Shown here: in pieces, positions 1-9,557 of the stretch
Numbering within the stretch: the stretch's first letter is position 1
How the letters are laid out: every line of letters begins with the position of its first letter
Origin: Xanthobacter autotrophicus
Lineage (GTDB): Bacteria; Pseudomonadota; Alphaproteobacteria; Rhizobiales; Xanthobacteraceae
Direction of reading: 5' to 3'
DNA length: 53,045 nt
NCBI RefSeq assembly: GCF_030015065.1
Contig: NZ_JAIVFN010000013.1
Location: 1-53,045 of the forward strand
Notes under the pieces: generated by a model
The model's input: only the letters and a program-made list of their open reading frames with translations
What the model was told of the DNA's origin: nothing
Databases searched by the model: none
Translations under genes and position numbers: made by a program

Positions 1-488
1 GCGGGGGCGGGCTCGGGCGCCGGCAGGGGTGCGGCGGCTTCCGCAGCGAGAGCCGCGGCAACCGGAGTTGTGGGCGCAAGGGCGGCCGGTGCCGCGGGGG
101 CCTGAAGGCCCCGCCGTCCGGCGGGCCGCTGGAGACCGGGCGCCTCGCGGGTGGCCGCAAGCGCCGGCGCTGCTGCAACGGCAGCTTCTTCCGCCTCGGC
201 GGCGATTTGGTGCTCCACCACGATGTCGCTGTTGCCGCCCACGAGAAGCAGGTGCTCCACCTCGTCGCGGCGCACCAGCACGAGCCTGCGGCGCTGGTCC
301 ACCGCGACGCTGTCGAGGACCGCGAGCCGGGGGCCGGACCTGCCGTTTCTGAGCGGTGAACGCGACCGGCCGGTGAGGCGCCGCATCACCAGCACTGTCA
401 CGGCCAACAGCGCCCCGATCACAATGACGGCGATCGCGACGCGGATCGGAAGCGCGAGCTGGGAACCGAACAATTGCTGTAGCATCAT
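1..488 (-). CDS. fliO: FliO-like flagellar biosynthesis protein, partial (3' end outside window)
   Basis: The reading frame starts at a double ATG (488 or 485) and stays open to the left edge, so only the first 162 codons are visible. An N-terminal hydrophobic helix (about residues 12-34) is followed by an LAVLDSVAVDQRRRLVLVRR segment and VEHLLLVGG. This is the small beta-rich domain typical of the FliO family, which assists assembly of the flagellar type III export gate. After it comes a low-complexity Ala/Pro tail. The gene is divergent from cckA, an arrangement I recall from other Hyphomicrobiales. The family call rests on the short domain only; an uncharacterised FliO-like membrane protein is the alternative. 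Confidence 0.72.
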   Translation of the reverse strand, partial: MMLQQLFGSQLALPIRVAIAVIVIGALLAVTVLVMRRLTGRSRSPLRNGRSGPRLAVLDSVAVDQRRRLVLVRRDEVEHLLLVGGNSDIVVEHQIAAEAEEAAVAAAPALAATREAPGLQRPAGRRGLQAPAAPAALAPTTPVAAALAAEAAAPLPAPEPAP

Positions 489-871
489 GCCTCCGCTCTG
501 CTGTAGGGCGTTTCGTGTGCCTGTGGACCACGAGACTTTGCCAGGGGGAAATCCCCATGCCGACGACGACGGCCTCCGGCCCTTTGTCGTCCGCCCGATA
601 TGTTCGCCAGCCTCGGTACCCGCACGCGCAGATCGGCGCGCAGGCAGTGATCCTGAGGCTCAAGGCCTAAGGTTTTGTTGATAATCATGGCAGGAATGAA
701 GTCGCCGGCGATTTTGGCGGCACAATGCCGGTCCGGCCCGGCGGGTCGGGCAGGTGGGACGGCCCGGACGCCAGGTGGATAACGCATTATTTCGTCATGC
801 CTTTAGGGACGGATTCACCAAAAGAGCCGAATCAACCGGCTTGGGTCGGTTTTGAGGGCGCGCGGAGCAGG
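489..871. other. Divergent intergenic region between fliO-like gene and cckA
   Basis: This 383-bp spacer must hold both divergent promoters. It contains a short interrupted palindrome GGGGAAATCCCC at 545-556 and an AT-richer stretch around 670-700 and 780-830. I see no convincing full -35/-10 pair and no gene. An in-frame upstream extension of cckA to 725 exists but carries no family-like sequence. Confidence 0.4.
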
Positions 872-3427
872 ATGGCTGCAATGAGCGGTGAGCGACGGAC
901 CGAAAAGGGCGCCGGAGGGCAGGCCGGGCGCGGCCGCGGCGGCCGCGGCGGCGTGCAGGCCGCCGGCCGCATCACGCCTCTGGCGCTGGCCCTCCTGGCC
1001 GCGCTGGCCGGGGGCTTCGCCGCCGGGGTGGTGCTCGGCGAGGGGACGAATGCCCTGCTTTCGGCGCTCGTGGCGGCGCTCGCCGTGGTGGGCGCCTTCG
1101 AGCTGGTGCTCGCCGTGCGGCGGGCCCTGGCCGGCGGCGCACCGGAGGATCCCCTCGCCAGGGCGGCGCTGGCGGCGTCCGGCGACGCCATGGCGGTGGT
1201 GGAGGACGGCGAGCGGGTGGTGGAGTCGAACCCCGCTTATCTGCGCATGTGCCGCAGCGGCATCGACGCCCCGCCGGTGCCCGAGCGTTTCCTGGCCCGC
1301 ATTCCCGGCAGCCAGCCCATGGTGGGCGAGCTCCTGAACGCCGTCGCCGGCGCCACGGCGGCCACCAGCGCCGTCGCCTTCGCTACCGGGCCGGGCGGAC
1401 GCAGGCTGGAAGTGTCGGTGCATCCGCTCGGGTCCCCGCGCCGGGTATTGTGGACGCTGCGCATGGCCGAGGACCTGGCCGCCGCCGGGGCCGCGCCGGC
1501 CGTCGTCCCGACGATCGACAGCGCGCCCGCGCCGGCGGCCGGGCCGGTGCCGGGGGCGGACCTTGTCGCGGTGTGGGAGCGGGTTCCCGCCGGCCTGCTG
1601 CAGTTCTGCGGCGGGCGGGTGCTGGCGCCCAACCTCACCTTCTGCCGCATGCTCGGCTATGCGCTGGCCGATTGGGGGCCGGAGGGCCGCGACATCCGCG
1701 AGGTGGTCGCGCCGGCCGATCTGGCCCGGCTGGATCTTGCGCTGGCCTCGGGTGCGGAAGCGACCCTCAGCATCGCGCTCACCCGAAAGGATGGTGGGCA
1801 CCTGCCGGCGCTGGTGCGCCTCGCACCGGCGCAGCCGCCCGCCGAGGGCATGGTGGCGGCGGCCCTGCCGCTCGATGCACTCGCTGCTTTCATGCCCGCG
1901 CGCGAGGGCGGCTCCGGGCCGACGGCGGCGACCGGGGCCATGGCGGCCTCCCCGGACCTGTTCTTCCTCAACGCGCCGCTGGCGCTGGCGCTGGTGGACC
2001 CGGCGGGGCGCATCCGCGCCGCCAATGCCGCTTTCGACCGCCTGTTCGGCCGCGATGCGGCGGGCCGGCCCCTGGCGTCCCTGGTGGCGGACGCGGCCGG
2101 GGCGGAAGTCCTCCTCGCCGGGGCGCTGCAGCCGGGCGAGCCGCCGGCGCCGTGCGAGGTGACCCTCGCCGGGCCGGCCGGCCGCTCGGCGCGGCTCTAT
2201 GCGGCGGCGCTCGGGGCCGGCGGCGCGGGCGACATCGCCCTCGCCGCCATCGACACCACCGAGCAGAAGCAGCTGGAGGTGCAGTTCGCCGAATCGCAGA
2301 AGCTGCAGGCGGTGGGCCATCTCGCCGGTGGGGTGGCGCACGATTTCAACAACATGCTCACCGCCATCATCGGCTATTGCGACCTGCTGCTGGTGAAGCA
2401 CCGCCAGAGCGACCCGTCCTTCCCGGACATCATGCAGATCAAGCAGAACGCCAACCGCGCCGCCGGCCTGGTGCGGCAGCTGCTGGCCTTCTCGCGCCGG
2501 CAGACCCTGCGCCCGCAGGTGATCGAGCTGGCCGACGTGATCTCGGACGTCTCGGCCCTGCTGCGCCGCCTCATCGGCGAGCGCATCACGCTGGAGGTGC
2601 AGCACGCCCGCGAGCTGTGGCCGGTGAAGGTGGACGTCAACCAGTTCGAGCAGGTGATCATCAACCTCGCGGTGAATGCCCGCGACGCCATGCCCGACGG
2701 CGGCACGCTGACGGTGCGCACCGCCAACGTCCCGGCGGCGGCCTCCGCCTCCTACGGGCAGCGCCTGCCGGAAGGCGACTATGTGCTGGTGGAGGTGGCG
2801 GACACCGGCACCGGCATCCCGCCCGAGATCATGGGCAAGATCTTCGAGCCCTTCTTCTCCACCAAGGAGGTGGGAAAGGGCACCGGCCTCGGCCTTTCCA
2901 CGGTCTACGGCATCGTCGAGCAGACCGGCGGCACCATCCTCGCGGAGAGCGAGCTGGGCCGCGGCACCACATTCCGCGTGTTCCTGCCGCGCCACACCGG
3001 CGCGCCGGAGGAAGAGGCCCCGCGCCCCGCCGAGCCGGAGCCCAAGGTGGCCGACCTCACCGGGCAGGGGCGGGTGCTGCTGGTGGAGGACGAGGACGCG
3101 GTGCGCGCCTTCGCCAGCCGCGCGCTGGCCAATCGCGGCTATGAGGTGCTGTCGGCGGCGAGCGGCGTCGAGGCCCTCGAGGTGATGGAGCAGGCGGGGA
3201 GCGTGGATCTCGTCATTTCCGACGTGGTCATGCCGGAGATGGACGGCCCGACCCTGCTGCGGGAGCTGCGCGCGCGCGATCCCGCGCTCAAGGTCATCTT
3301 CATCTCGGGCTATGCCGAGGAAGCCTTCGCCCGCAACCTGCCGCCGAGCGAGCGCTTTTCGTTCCTGCCCAAGCCCTTTTCCCTCAAGCAGTTGGTGGCG
3401 GCGGTGAGCGAGACCTTACGCGCTTGA
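872..3427 (+). CDS. cckA: Hybrid sensor histidine kinase CckA
   Basis: This 851-residue inner-membrane hybrid kinase/phosphatase starts the phosphorelay that controls the cell-cycle regulator CtrA through ChpT. Two N-terminal membrane segments (about residues 34-82) precede PAS-like regions. A HisKA domain follows with the H-box [16 protein letters not shown] (His490), then a HATPase_c domain with [20 protein letters not shown] and [16 protein letters not shown]-terminal receiver domain carries the phospho-acceptor Asp784 in [12 protein letters not shown] and ends in the [11 protein letters not shown] signature typical of CckA. The start at 872 follows GGAGCAGG; ATG 881 is equally possible. 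A frame extension to 725 is open but looks non-coding. Confidence 0.93.
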   Translation: MAAMSGERRTEKGAGGQAGRGRGGRGGVQAAGRITPLALALLAALAGGFAAGVVLGEGTNALLSALVAALAVVGAFELVLAVRRALAGGAPEDPLARAALAASGDAMAVVEDGERVVESNPAYLRMCRSGIDAPPVPERFLARIPGSQPMVGELLNAVAGATAATSAVAFATGPGGRRLEVSVHPLGSPRRVLWTLRMAEDLAAAGAAPAVVPTIDSAPAPAAGPVPGADLVAVWERVPAGLLQFCGGRVLAPNLTFCRMLGYALADWGPEGRDIREVVAPADLARLDLALASGAEATLSIALTRKDGGHLPALVRLAPAQPPAEGMVAAALPLDALAAFMPAREGGSGPTAATGAMAASPDLFFLNAPLALALVDPAGRIRAANAAFDRLFGRDAAGRPLASLVADAAGAEVLLAGALQPGEPPAPCEVTLAGPAGRSARLYAAALGAGGAGDIALAAIDTTEQKQLEVQFAESQKLQAVGHLAGGVAHDFNNMLTAIIGYCDLLLVKHRQSDPSFPDIMQIKQNANRAAGLVRQLLAFSRRQTLRPQVIELADVISDVSALLRRLIGERITLEVQHARELWPVKVDVNQFEQVIINLAVNARDAMPDGGTLTVRTANVPAAASASYGQRLPEGDYVLVEVADTGTGIPPEIMGKIFEPFFSTKEVGKGTGLGLSTVYGIVEQTGGTILAESELGRGTTFRVFLPRHTGAPEEEAPRPAEPEPKVADLTGQGRVLLVEDEDAVRAFASRALANRGYEVLSAASGVEALEVMEQAGSVDLVISDVVMPEMDGPTLLRELRARDPALKVIFISGYAEEAFARNLPPSERFSFLPKPFSLKQLVAAVSETLRA

Positions 3428-3577
3428 CCTAAGTAGACGGGCGGTTGGGAATTGCGCATTGTCTTGGCCGTGCGGGCCTGCGCGGCGACCTAACCGGCCG
3501 CACCGCGGCTTATGCACCAACCCGCCCCGGCTCCTGACCGTATGGTCTTCAGGTGTCCGGGAACAAGGGAGGTCGTC

Positions 3578-5236
3578 ATGGCACTGTCCGGTCGTCGCCG
3601 GGAGCTCGCGGGGTGGTCGCGCCTCGCCGTGGCACTGGCATTCGGGTGGACCACGAGCATCTATCCGGCACTGGCGCAATCACCGCCTCCGGCGGATGCG
3701 GGTCCGCCGGCTGTCGTCGCTCCGCCACCGCCGAATACGCCGCCGCCCGTCGCGCCGCCCGTGGTGCCGCCGGACCCCGCGGCCGTCGCCCCGGATGCGG
3801 GCGCCGCCGTGCCGCCGCCGCCTCCGGCTGCGGCACAGGACGCGCAGCAGCGCTACACCCTCGCCGAGCTGGAGGCGCTGCTTGCGCCCTATGCGCTCTA
3901 TCCCGACCCGCTGCTGGCGCAGATGCTGCCGGCGACGGTCTATCCGCTGGAGCTGGTGCAGGCCCAGCGCTGGATCGAGCGCAACAGGAAGGCCGTGGGC
4001 AAGGGCGACTTCACCGGTGCCGACGCGCAGAAGTGGGACCCCTCGGTCAAGGCCATGGTCCGGTTTCCCTCGGTGGTCGCCAAGCTGAACGAGGACCTGG
4101 AATCGACCCAGGCCATCGGCTTCGCCTTCGTGACCCAGCCCGAGGACGTGGCGGCGGCCATCCAGGCCCTGCGCGCGAAGGCCGAGGCGACCGGCTCGTT
4201 GCAAAGCAACGACAAGCAGGTGGTGTCGCGGCGTGAGGAGAACGGGCGCAGCATCGTCTACATCACTCCGGCCGACCCGACCGTGATCTACGTTCCCCAG
4301 TACGACTATTCCACCATCTATACCGTCGCGGGGGTGGGGCTGCTGGCTTTCGGCGCGGGCATTCTGGTGGGCAATGCCTGGAACAATTCGTGGAACTGGG
4401 GCCGTGGCTGGGTCTATCCGCCGGTTTGGCCCGGCTATCCCGGCTGGCGTCCGCCGCCGCCGCGTCCTCCGGGCGGCTGGCCGGGTGGTCCGGGCGGCTG
4501 GCCCGGCGGTCCCGGCGGTCCCGGCGGCTGGCCGGGTGGACCGGGAGGTCCTGGTGGTCCCGGAGGGCCTGGCGGTCCGGGAGGTCCGGGAGGTCCTGGT
4601 GGTCCCGGCCACTGGGGCGGGCCTGGTCCCGGCGGCGGGCAGCCGTGGAAGCCGAATCCCGGCAAGCCGCTCCCCGGCAAGCCCGGTGGCCCTGGCGGCC
4701 CTGGCGGCCCTGGCAAGCCCGGTGGTCCGGGAGGTCCGGGTGGATTCGGCAAGCCCGGCGGTCCGGGTAGTCCGGGAGGTCCGGGCTTCCTGCCCGGCGG
4801 AGCGGGCGGGCCTGGCAAGCCGGGCGGTCCCGGCGGTCCCGGCGGTCCCGGCGGCCCGGGTGGATTGGGAAAACCGGGAGGTCCGGGTGGCCCCGGTGGG
4901 CCCGGCAAGCCGGGAGGCCCCGGCGCCAAGCCCGGAGGCCCGAGCGGCAAGCCGGGCGGACCCAGCGGGATGAAGAAGGGCCCGTCGGGCGGCGGTTCGC
5001 AGATGAAGAGAGGTGGCGGGGGCGGCAAGCCTTCGGTGCGTTCTCAGCAGGTCCGTCCGGGAGGCTATTCGGGGCGTCCGCAGATGCGTTCCGGCGGTGC
5101 CCCGCAGATGCGCGGCGGGCCCCAGATGCGCAGCGCCCCGCAGATGCGCGGCGGCCCCCAGATGCGCAGTGCCCCGCGCGGCGGCGGGCCTCAGATGCGC
5201 GGCGGCGGTGGCGGCGGCCGTGGCGGCCGCCGTTGA
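3578..5236 (+). CDS. DUF3300 domain protein with Gly/Pro-rich repeat tail
   Basis: The product is 552 residues. ATG 3578 lies 5 bases after AAGGGAGG, which decides the start. An N-terminal signal segment (about residues 10-30, ending ALAQ) suggests export. A Pro/Ala linker follows, then the DUF3300 domain (about 85-260) with [20 protein letters not shown] and [14 protein letters not shown] hydrophobic stretch (about 255-275) leads into more than 200 residues of GGP/GKPGGP repeats, then a QMR-containing repeat tail ([12 protein letters not shown]) rich in Gly and Arg. DUF3300 has no assigned reaction. A role at the envelope is inference. The repeats are codon-varied rather than perfect DNA repeats, which suggests selection on the protein. 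Confidence 0.82.
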   Translation: MALSGRRRELAGWSRLAVALAFGWTTSIYPALAQSPPPADAGPPAVVAPPPPNTPPPVAPPVVPPDPAAVAPDAGAAVPPPPPAAAQDAQQRYTLAELEALLAPYALYPDPLLAQMLPATVYPLELVQAQRWIERNRKAVGKGDFTGADAQKWDPSVKAMVRFPSVVAKLNEDLESTQAIGFAFVTQPEDVAAAIQALRAKAEATGSLQSNDKQVVSRREENGRSIVYITPADPTVIYVPQYDYSTIYTVAGVGLLAFGAGILVGNAWNNSWNWGRGWVYPPVWPGYPGWRPPPPRPPGGWPGGPGGWPGGPGGPGGWPGGPGGPGGPGGPGGPGGPGGPGGPGHWGGPGPGGGQPWKPNPGKPLPGKPGGPGGPGGPGKPGGPGGPGGFGKPGGPGSPGGPGFLPGGAGGPGKPGGPGGPGGPGGPGGLGKPGGPGGPGGPGKPGGPGAKPGGPSGKPGGPSGMKKGPSGGGSQMKRGGGGGKPSVRSQQVRPGGYSGRPQMRSGGAPQMRGGPQMRSAPQMRGGPQMRSAPRGGGPQMRGGGGGGRGGRR

Positions 5237-5263
5237 TCGGGTGGGCTGAACCGCCCTTTGGAT

Positions 5264-5295
5264 ATCGGCCGGCGCGACTCATCGCGCCGGCCGAT
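5264..5295. terminator. Perfect 13-bp hairpin downstream of the DUF3300 gene
   Basis: The arms are ATCGGCCGGCGCG (5264-5276) and CGCGCCGGCCGAT (5283-5295), with loop ACTCAT. It sits 28 bases after the DUF3300 stop. There is no T-tract on either side, so it is a terminator-like or processing hairpin rather than a classic intrinsic terminator. Confidence 0.5.
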
Positions 5296-5336
5296 GCATG
5301 TGGGCGGTATTCCGGCCGATGCATGTGGGCGGTATT
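5287..5336. repeat. 25-bp perfect tandem duplication
   Basis: Two adjacent identical 25-base units occupy 5287-5311 and 5312-5336, each beginning CCGGCCGATGCATG. The first unit overlaps the right arm of the hairpin at 5264-5295, so the duplicated unit contains half of that stem. Confidence 0.9.
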
Positions 5337-5785
5337 CGGGACCGAACCGGGGTGCTGCACGGCATGACCCTTTCCCGAGAATCGCTCCATCACGCCTGAC
5401 ACCGCCCCGGCGCACAGGGAGTGCGGCTTGCCCCGCACAATGATCCAGCGGCCTTGTCCGGCTTTCCTTGGGTGATCGGCAGGAGTTCGCACTGCGCACG
5501 GCATTGTGTCGCACGGGCGCGGCTGCCGCTGATGCGGACCGGCCCGCTCTCCTGCACGGCATCCTGTGTTGACGGCGCGTCCCGCGACCTTTGCCGGCTG
5601 TCCGCGAGCAAACGGAAGCGGCACCGCAGAAGGCATCCCGCTCCCGTCCGCGCCCATGGCGGGGAGGCAAGCGCACCTTCGCCTAAGCGCGCACTTGCCT
5701 CCCATCTGGCGCTGCGATAAGGCTGCGGCGTCGTTTCGAATTCCTCTAGCCGAACGGCGCGGTAACGCTTCAGGCGCATCGCCCG

Positions 5786-5804
5786 ATTGTCTTGCTTGGA
5801 CAAT
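5786..5804. promoter_or_regulatory. Operator-like inverted repeat ATTGTC-N7-GACAAT upstream of nuoA
   Basis: Perfect 6-bp arms lie around a 7-base spacer, ending 45 bases before the nuoA start codon. The size and position fit a dimeric regulator site controlling the nuo operon. The regulator is unknown. Confidence 0.4.
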
Positions 5805-5849
5805 TTGCGCGCTTACAGCCCCGATCCTGCGCCCCGAGGTGCGAGCAAA

Positions 5850-6215
5850 ATGAACGCGTTGCTCATGGATTATCTGCCGGTGGTGATTTTCATCGGCGTG
5901 TCGCTGGTGATCGGGCTTGCCCTGCTCGTATCGCCGTTCCTCGTGGCCTATCAGAATCCGGATCCGGAGAAACTGTCGGCCTACGAATGCGGCTTCAATG
6001 CGTTCGACGATGCGCGCATGACCTTCGATGCGCGATTCTACCTCGTCGCCATCCTCTTCATCATCTTCGACCTGGAAGTGGCCTTCCTGTTCCCGTGGGC
6101 CGTCACGTTCGGCGGCCTCGGCGACCTCGGCTTCTGGTCGATGATGGTGTTCCTCGGTGTGCTCACCGTCGGCTTCATCTACGAATGGCGCAAGGGAGCT
6201 CTGGAATGGGACTGA
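5850..6215 (+). CDS. nuoA: NADH-quinone oxidoreductase subunit A
   Basis: This 121-residue membrane subunit of respiratory complex I lies near the quinone site at the junction of the peripheral and membrane arms. Three hydrophobic helices (about 10-30, 64-84, 91-111) flank the conserved loop containing [14 protein letters not shown]. Family members are about 120-140 residues. ATG 5850 follows GAGGTGCGAGCAAA. It is the first gene of the nuoA-N operon, and its 3' end overlaps nuoB by 10 bases, which suggests translational coupling. Confidence 0.96.
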   Translation: MNALLMDYLPVVIFIGVSLVIGLALLVSPFLVAYQNPDPEKLSAYECGFNAFDDARMTFDARFYLVAILFIIFDLEVAFLFPWAVTFGGLGDLGFWSMMVFLGVLTVGFIYEWRKGALEWD

Positions 6216-6790
6216 CCCCTTCGGCCACCAAGCCCGAGATCGCACCCGCCCCCACGGGCATCGTCGATCCCTCCACCGGCCGCCCCGTGGGCGCGGATGA
6301 TCCCTTCTTCAAGGAGATCAATTCCGAGCTGGCGGACAAGGGCTTTATCCTCACCACCGCCGACGACCTCATCACCTGGGCGCGTACCGGCTCGCTCATG
6401 TGGATGACCTTCGGCCTTGCGTGCTGCGCCGTGGAGATGATGCAGGTCTCCATGCCGCGCTACGACGTGGAGCGCTTCGGCTTCGCCCCGCGCGCCTCGC
6501 CGCGCCAGTCGGACGTGATGATCGTCGCCGGCACGCTCACCAACAAGATGGCCCCGGCCCTGCGCAAGGTCTACGACCAGATGCCGGAGCCGCGCTACGT
6601 CATCTCCATGGGCTCCTGCGCCAATGGCGGCGGCTATTACCACTTCTCCTATGCGGTGGTGCGCGGCTGCGACCGCATCGTGCCGGTGGACATCTATGTG
6701 CCGGGCTGCCCGCCCACGGCGGAGGCGCTGCTCTACGGCGTGCTGCTGCTGCAGAAGAAAATCCGCCGCATCGGCACCATCGAGCGCTGA
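6206..6790 (+). CDS. nuoB: NADH-quinone oxidoreductase subunit B
   Basis: This 194-residue subunit holds the terminal [4Fe-4S] cluster N2, which passes electrons to ubiquinone. The cluster ligands are visible: the tandem Cys73-Cys74 ([11 protein letters not shown]), Cys138 (MGSCANGGG) and Cys168 ([14 protein letters not shown]). ATG 6206 overlaps the end of nuoA and is preceded by GGGAG. An N-terminal extension of about 35 residues rich in Pro and Thr precedes the conserved core, as in some other alphaproteobacterial homologues. Confidence 0.97.
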   Translation: MGLTPSATKPEIAPAPTGIVDPSTGRPVGADDPFFKEINSELADKGFILTTADDLITWARTGSLMWMTFGLACCAVEMMQVSMPRYDVERFGFAPRASPRQSDVMIVAGTLTNKMAPALRKVYDQMPEPRYVISMGSCANGGGYYHFSYAVVRGCDRIVPVDIYVPGCPPTAEALLYGVLLLQKKIRRIGTIER

Positions 6791-6805
6791 GCCGGGAGCA
6801 TTTCG

Positions 6806-7435
6806 ATGGACGAGACCCTGAACGACCTCGCGGCGCATGTCACGGCGGCCCTTCCCGGCACCGTGCTCGGCTCCACGGTGGCCCATGGCGAGCTGACGCT
6901 CTGGATCGAGCCGGCCCAGATCGTCAAGGCGGCGACCTTCCTGCGGGACGACCCCGCCTGCCTGTTCCACTGCATCGTGGATGTGTGCGGCGTGGACTAT
7001 CCGGCCCGCGAGAAGCGCTTCGACGTGGTCTACCACCTGCTGTCGCTGAAGCAGAACGTGCGCATCCGCCTGAAGGTGGAGACCGACGAGGACACCCCGG
7101 TGCCCTCCATCTGCTCCGTCTTCATGGGCGCCAACTGGTTCGAGCGGGAGGCCTACGACATGTACGGCATCCTGTTCACCGGACATCCGGAACTGCGCCG
7201 CCTTTTGACCGACTACGGCTTTGACGGCCATCCCCTGCGCAAGGACTTCCCGACCACGGGCTTCGTGGAGGTGCGCTACGACGACGAGCAGAAGCGCGTG
7301 GTCTACGAGCCGGTGCGCCTGCCGCAGGAATTCCGCAACTTCGACTTCCTCTCCCCGTGGGAGGGCGTGGACTACGTCCTTCCCGGTGACGAGAAGGCCT
7401 CGGGCCAGCCGCCCGTTCCCCCCAAGGCCGGCTGA
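6806..7435 (+). CDS. nuoC: NADH-quinone oxidoreductase subunit C
   Basis: This 209-residue protein matches the 30-kDa peripheral subunit of complex I. It has the conserved [23 protein letters not shown] segment in shortened form and the signature near residues 110-150 ending in [20 protein letters not shown]. It carries no cofactor and helps form the quinone chamber with NuoD and NuoB. It is encoded separately from nuoD here, not fused as in enterobacteria. ATG 6806 lies 7 bases after GGGAG. Confidence 0.96.
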   Translation: MDETLNDLAAHVTAALPGTVLGSTVAHGELTLWIEPAQIVKAATFLRDDPACLFHCIVDVCGVDYPAREKRFDVVYHLLSLKQNVRIRLKVETDEDTPVPSICSVFMGANWFEREAYDMYGILFTGHPELRRLLTDYGFDGHPLRKDFPTTGFVEVRYDDEQKRVVYEPVRLPQEFRNFDFLSPWEGVDYVLPGDEKASGQPPVPPKAG

Positions 7436-7446
7436 GGGAGCGCCTT

Positions 7447-8655
7447 ATGGTTGACATCGCCGACGAGATGAAGCCGGCCGACAAGGTCCGCAACTTCCAG
7501 ATCAATTTCGGCCCGCAGCACCCGGCTGCGCATGGCGTGCTGCGCCTCGTGCTGGAGCTGGATGGCGAGGTGGTCGAGCGGGTGGACCCGCATATCGGCC
7601 TCCTGCACCGCGGCACCGAGAAGCTGATCGAGGCCAAGACCTATCTGCAGGCCGTGCCCTATTTCGACCGGCTCGACTATTGCGCGCCCATGAACCAGGA
7701 GCACGCCTTCTGCCTCGCGGCGGAAAAGCTGCTCGGCATCGAGGTGCCCAAGCGCGGCCAGCTGATCCGCGTGCTGTATTCCGAGATCGGGCGCCTGCTC
7801 TCCCACCTCCTCAACGTGACCACGTTCGCCATGGACGTGGGCGCGCTGACCCCGCCGCTGTGGGGCTTCGAGGAGCGCGAGAAGCTCATGATCTTCTATG
7901 AGCGCGCCTCGGGCAGCCGCATGCATGCGGCCTATTTCCGGCCCGGCGGCGTGCACCAGGACCTGCCGCGCGCGCTGGTGGAGGACATCGGCGCCTTCTG
8001 CGACCCGTTCCTGAAGCTGCTGGACGATCTCGACGGCCTCGTCACCGAGAACCGCATCTTCAAGCAGCGCACCGTGGACATCGGCGTGGTGTCGCTTGAG
8101 GACGCGCTGGCCTGGGGCTTTTCCGGCGTGATGGTGCGCGGCTCCGGCGCCGCCTGGGACCTGCGCCGCGCCCAGCCCTACGAGTGCTATTCCGAGCTCG
8201 ACTTCGACATCCCCATCGGCAAGCACGGCGACTGCTACGACCGCTACGTGGTGCGCATGGAAGAGATGCGCCAGTCCACGAAGATCATGAAGCAGTGCGT
8301 CGAACGCCTGCTGAAGGAGGCGGGGCCGGTCTCCACCGCCGACAACAAGATCGTGCCGCCCAAGCGGGGCGAGATGAAGCGCTCCATGGAAGCGCTCATC
8401 CACCACTTCAAGCTCTATACCGAGGGCTTCCACGTGCCGGAAGGCGACGTCTATGCCGCGGTCGAGGCGCCCAAGGGCGAGTTCGGCGTCTATCTGGTCT
8501 CCGACGGCACCAACAAGCCCTATCGCTGCAAGATCCGCGCGCCGGGTTTCGCCCACCTCCAGGCGATGGATTTCCTGTGCCGCGGCCACATGCTCGCCGA
8601 CGTGTCGGCGGTGCTGGGCTCGCTCGATATCGTGTTCGGCGAGGTGGACCGCTGA
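7447..8655 (+). CDS. nuoD: NADH-quinone oxidoreductase subunit D
   Basis: This 402-residue 49-kDa subunit forms much of the ubiquinone-binding cavity next to cluster N2. Conserved blocks are seen from the N-terminus: [26 protein letters not shown], the DRLDY segment, then a C-terminal block ending in [13 protein letters not shown]. Length fits the family (about 390-410). The start follows TGAGGGAGCGCCTT. The stop codon TGA overlaps a chance ATG in another frame. Confidence 0.97.
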   Translation: MVDIADEMKPADKVRNFQINFGPQHPAAHGVLRLVLELDGEVVERVDPHIGLLHRGTEKLIEAKTYLQAVPYFDRLDYCAPMNQEHAFCLAAEKLLGIEVPKRGQLIRVLYSEIGRLLSHLLNVTTFAMDVGALTPPLWGFEEREKLMIFYERASGSRMHAAYFRPGGVHQDLPRALVEDIGAFCDPFLKLLDDLDGLVTENRIFKQRTVDIGVVSLEDALAWGFSGVMVRGSGAAWDLRRAQPYECYSELDFDIPIGKHGDCYDRYVVRMEEMRQSTKIMKQCVERLLKEAGPVSTADNKIVPPKRGEMKRSMEALIHHFKLYTEGFHVPEGDVYAAVEAPKGEFGVYLVSDGTNKPYRCKIRAPGFAHLQAMDFLCRGHMLADVSAVLGSLDIVFGEVDR

Positions 8656-8730
8656 TGGCCCGCCTTTCCGCCTCCCTCTGCCCGATGCCGGCGTGCGCTC
8701 CGCGCGCGGCTCGTTCCGGGATCTGACCCC

Positions 8731-9552
8731 ATGTCCGTCCGCCGCCTCGCCGCAGAGCAGCCCGAGAGCTTCGACTTCACGCCGGAGCTCGAGGCCATCG
8801 CCCAGAAGCTGATCGCGAAATATCCCGAGGGCCGCCAGGCCAGCGCCGTGGTGCCGCTGCTCTGGGAGACCCAGAAGGCAGCCGGCGGCTGGCTTCCCGA
8901 GCCCGCGATCCGCGCCGTGGCCGACCGCCTCGGCATGGCGCATATCCGCGTGCTGGAGGTCGCCACCTTCTACACCATGTTCAACCTGGAGCCGGTGGGG
9001 AAGTATTTCGTGCAGCTGTGCGGCACGACCCCCTGCATGCTGCGTGGCGCCGAAGCCATCCGGGATGTGTGCGAGAAGAAGATCGGCCACGAGCGGCACG
9101 TTTCCGCCGACGGCGTCTTCTCGTGGCTTGAGGTGGAGTGCCTCGGGGCCTGCACCAATGCGCCCATGGTGCAGATCAACGACGATTACTACGAGGACCT
9201 GACGCCCGAGAGCTTCGAGAAGCTCCTCGACGACCTTGCCGCCGGCCGTCCGGTGAAGGTGGGTCCGCAGAATGCGCGCCGCGGCTCCGAGCCCGAGGGC
9301 GGGCCGCGGGTGCTCACCGATCCCGCGCTCTACGCCTTCAAGACGACAGTGCCGGGCTTTGCCGGCGCCCCCGCCACCGAGACCCCGGACCTCCTCGCCG
9401 CCGGCCTCCCGCGCGCGGCGGCCGAGAGCCCGGTCGATCCCACCGCTGCCGTGTCGGCGGCTCAGGAGAAGGCGGCGGACGGCGCGGACACCCGCGAGAA
9501 GCGCGAGGCCGTCGCGGCCGAAGCCACCAAGCCGTCCGGCGCAGGGGAGTGA
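8731..9552 (+). CDS. nuoE: NADH-quinone oxidoreductase subunit E with C-terminal extension
   Basis: This 273-residue 24-kDa-type subunit of the NADH dehydrogenase module has a thioredoxin-like [2Fe-2S] domain. The ligands are Cys97 and Cys102 ([11 protein letters not shown]) and Cys137 and Cys141 ([10 protein letters not shown]). The conserved domain ends near residue 165. The remaining ~105 residues are Ala/Pro/Glu-rich and look disordered. Many homologues are only 160-220 residues, so the tail is long, though extended forms occur in this order. A 75-bp gap separates it from nuoD and its Shine-Dalgarno is weak. Confidence 0.95.
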   Translation: MSVRRLAAEQPESFDFTPELEAIAQKLIAKYPEGRQASAVVPLLWETQKAAGGWLPEPAIRAVADRLGMAHIRVLEVATFYTMFNLEPVGKYFVQLCGTTPCMLRGAEAIRDVCEKKIGHERHVSADGVFSWLEVECLGACTNAPMVQINDDYYEDLTPESFEKLLDDLAAGRPVKVGPQNARRGSEPEGGPRVLTDPALYAFKTTVPGFAGAPATETPDLLAAGLPRAAAESPVDPTAAVSAAQEKAADGADTREKREAVAAEATKPSGAGE

Positions 9553-9557
9553 CCGCC

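Larger units (their letters stand above)
5237..5849. other. 613-bp spacer upstream of nuoA
   Basis: No credible gene is visible. The left part has a 13-bp perfect hairpin (5264-5295) and a 25-bp tandem duplication (5287-5336). The right part, just before nuoA, has an ATTGTC-N7-GACAAT inverted repeat (5786-5804). The middle (about 5340-5780) shows no strong element. The nuo promoter probably lies in the last 150 bases, but I could not fix a -35/-10 pair. Confidence 0.5.

Noticed and set aside
815-2995. Antisense frame over cckA
   Set aside because: Composition is His/Arg/Gly-rich noise and it overlaps a well-supported gene entirely.
4263-6245. Long open frame antisense to the DUF3300 gene and nuoA
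   Set aside because: High-GC codon bias keeps the opposite strand open. The translation mirrors the Gly/Pro repeats and crosses nuoA. There is no ribosome site or family signal.
8655-8726. 23-codon frame overlapping the nuoD stop
   Set aside because: ATGA-type overlap but no conserved peptide. It is probably chance, although it might aid coupling to nuoE.
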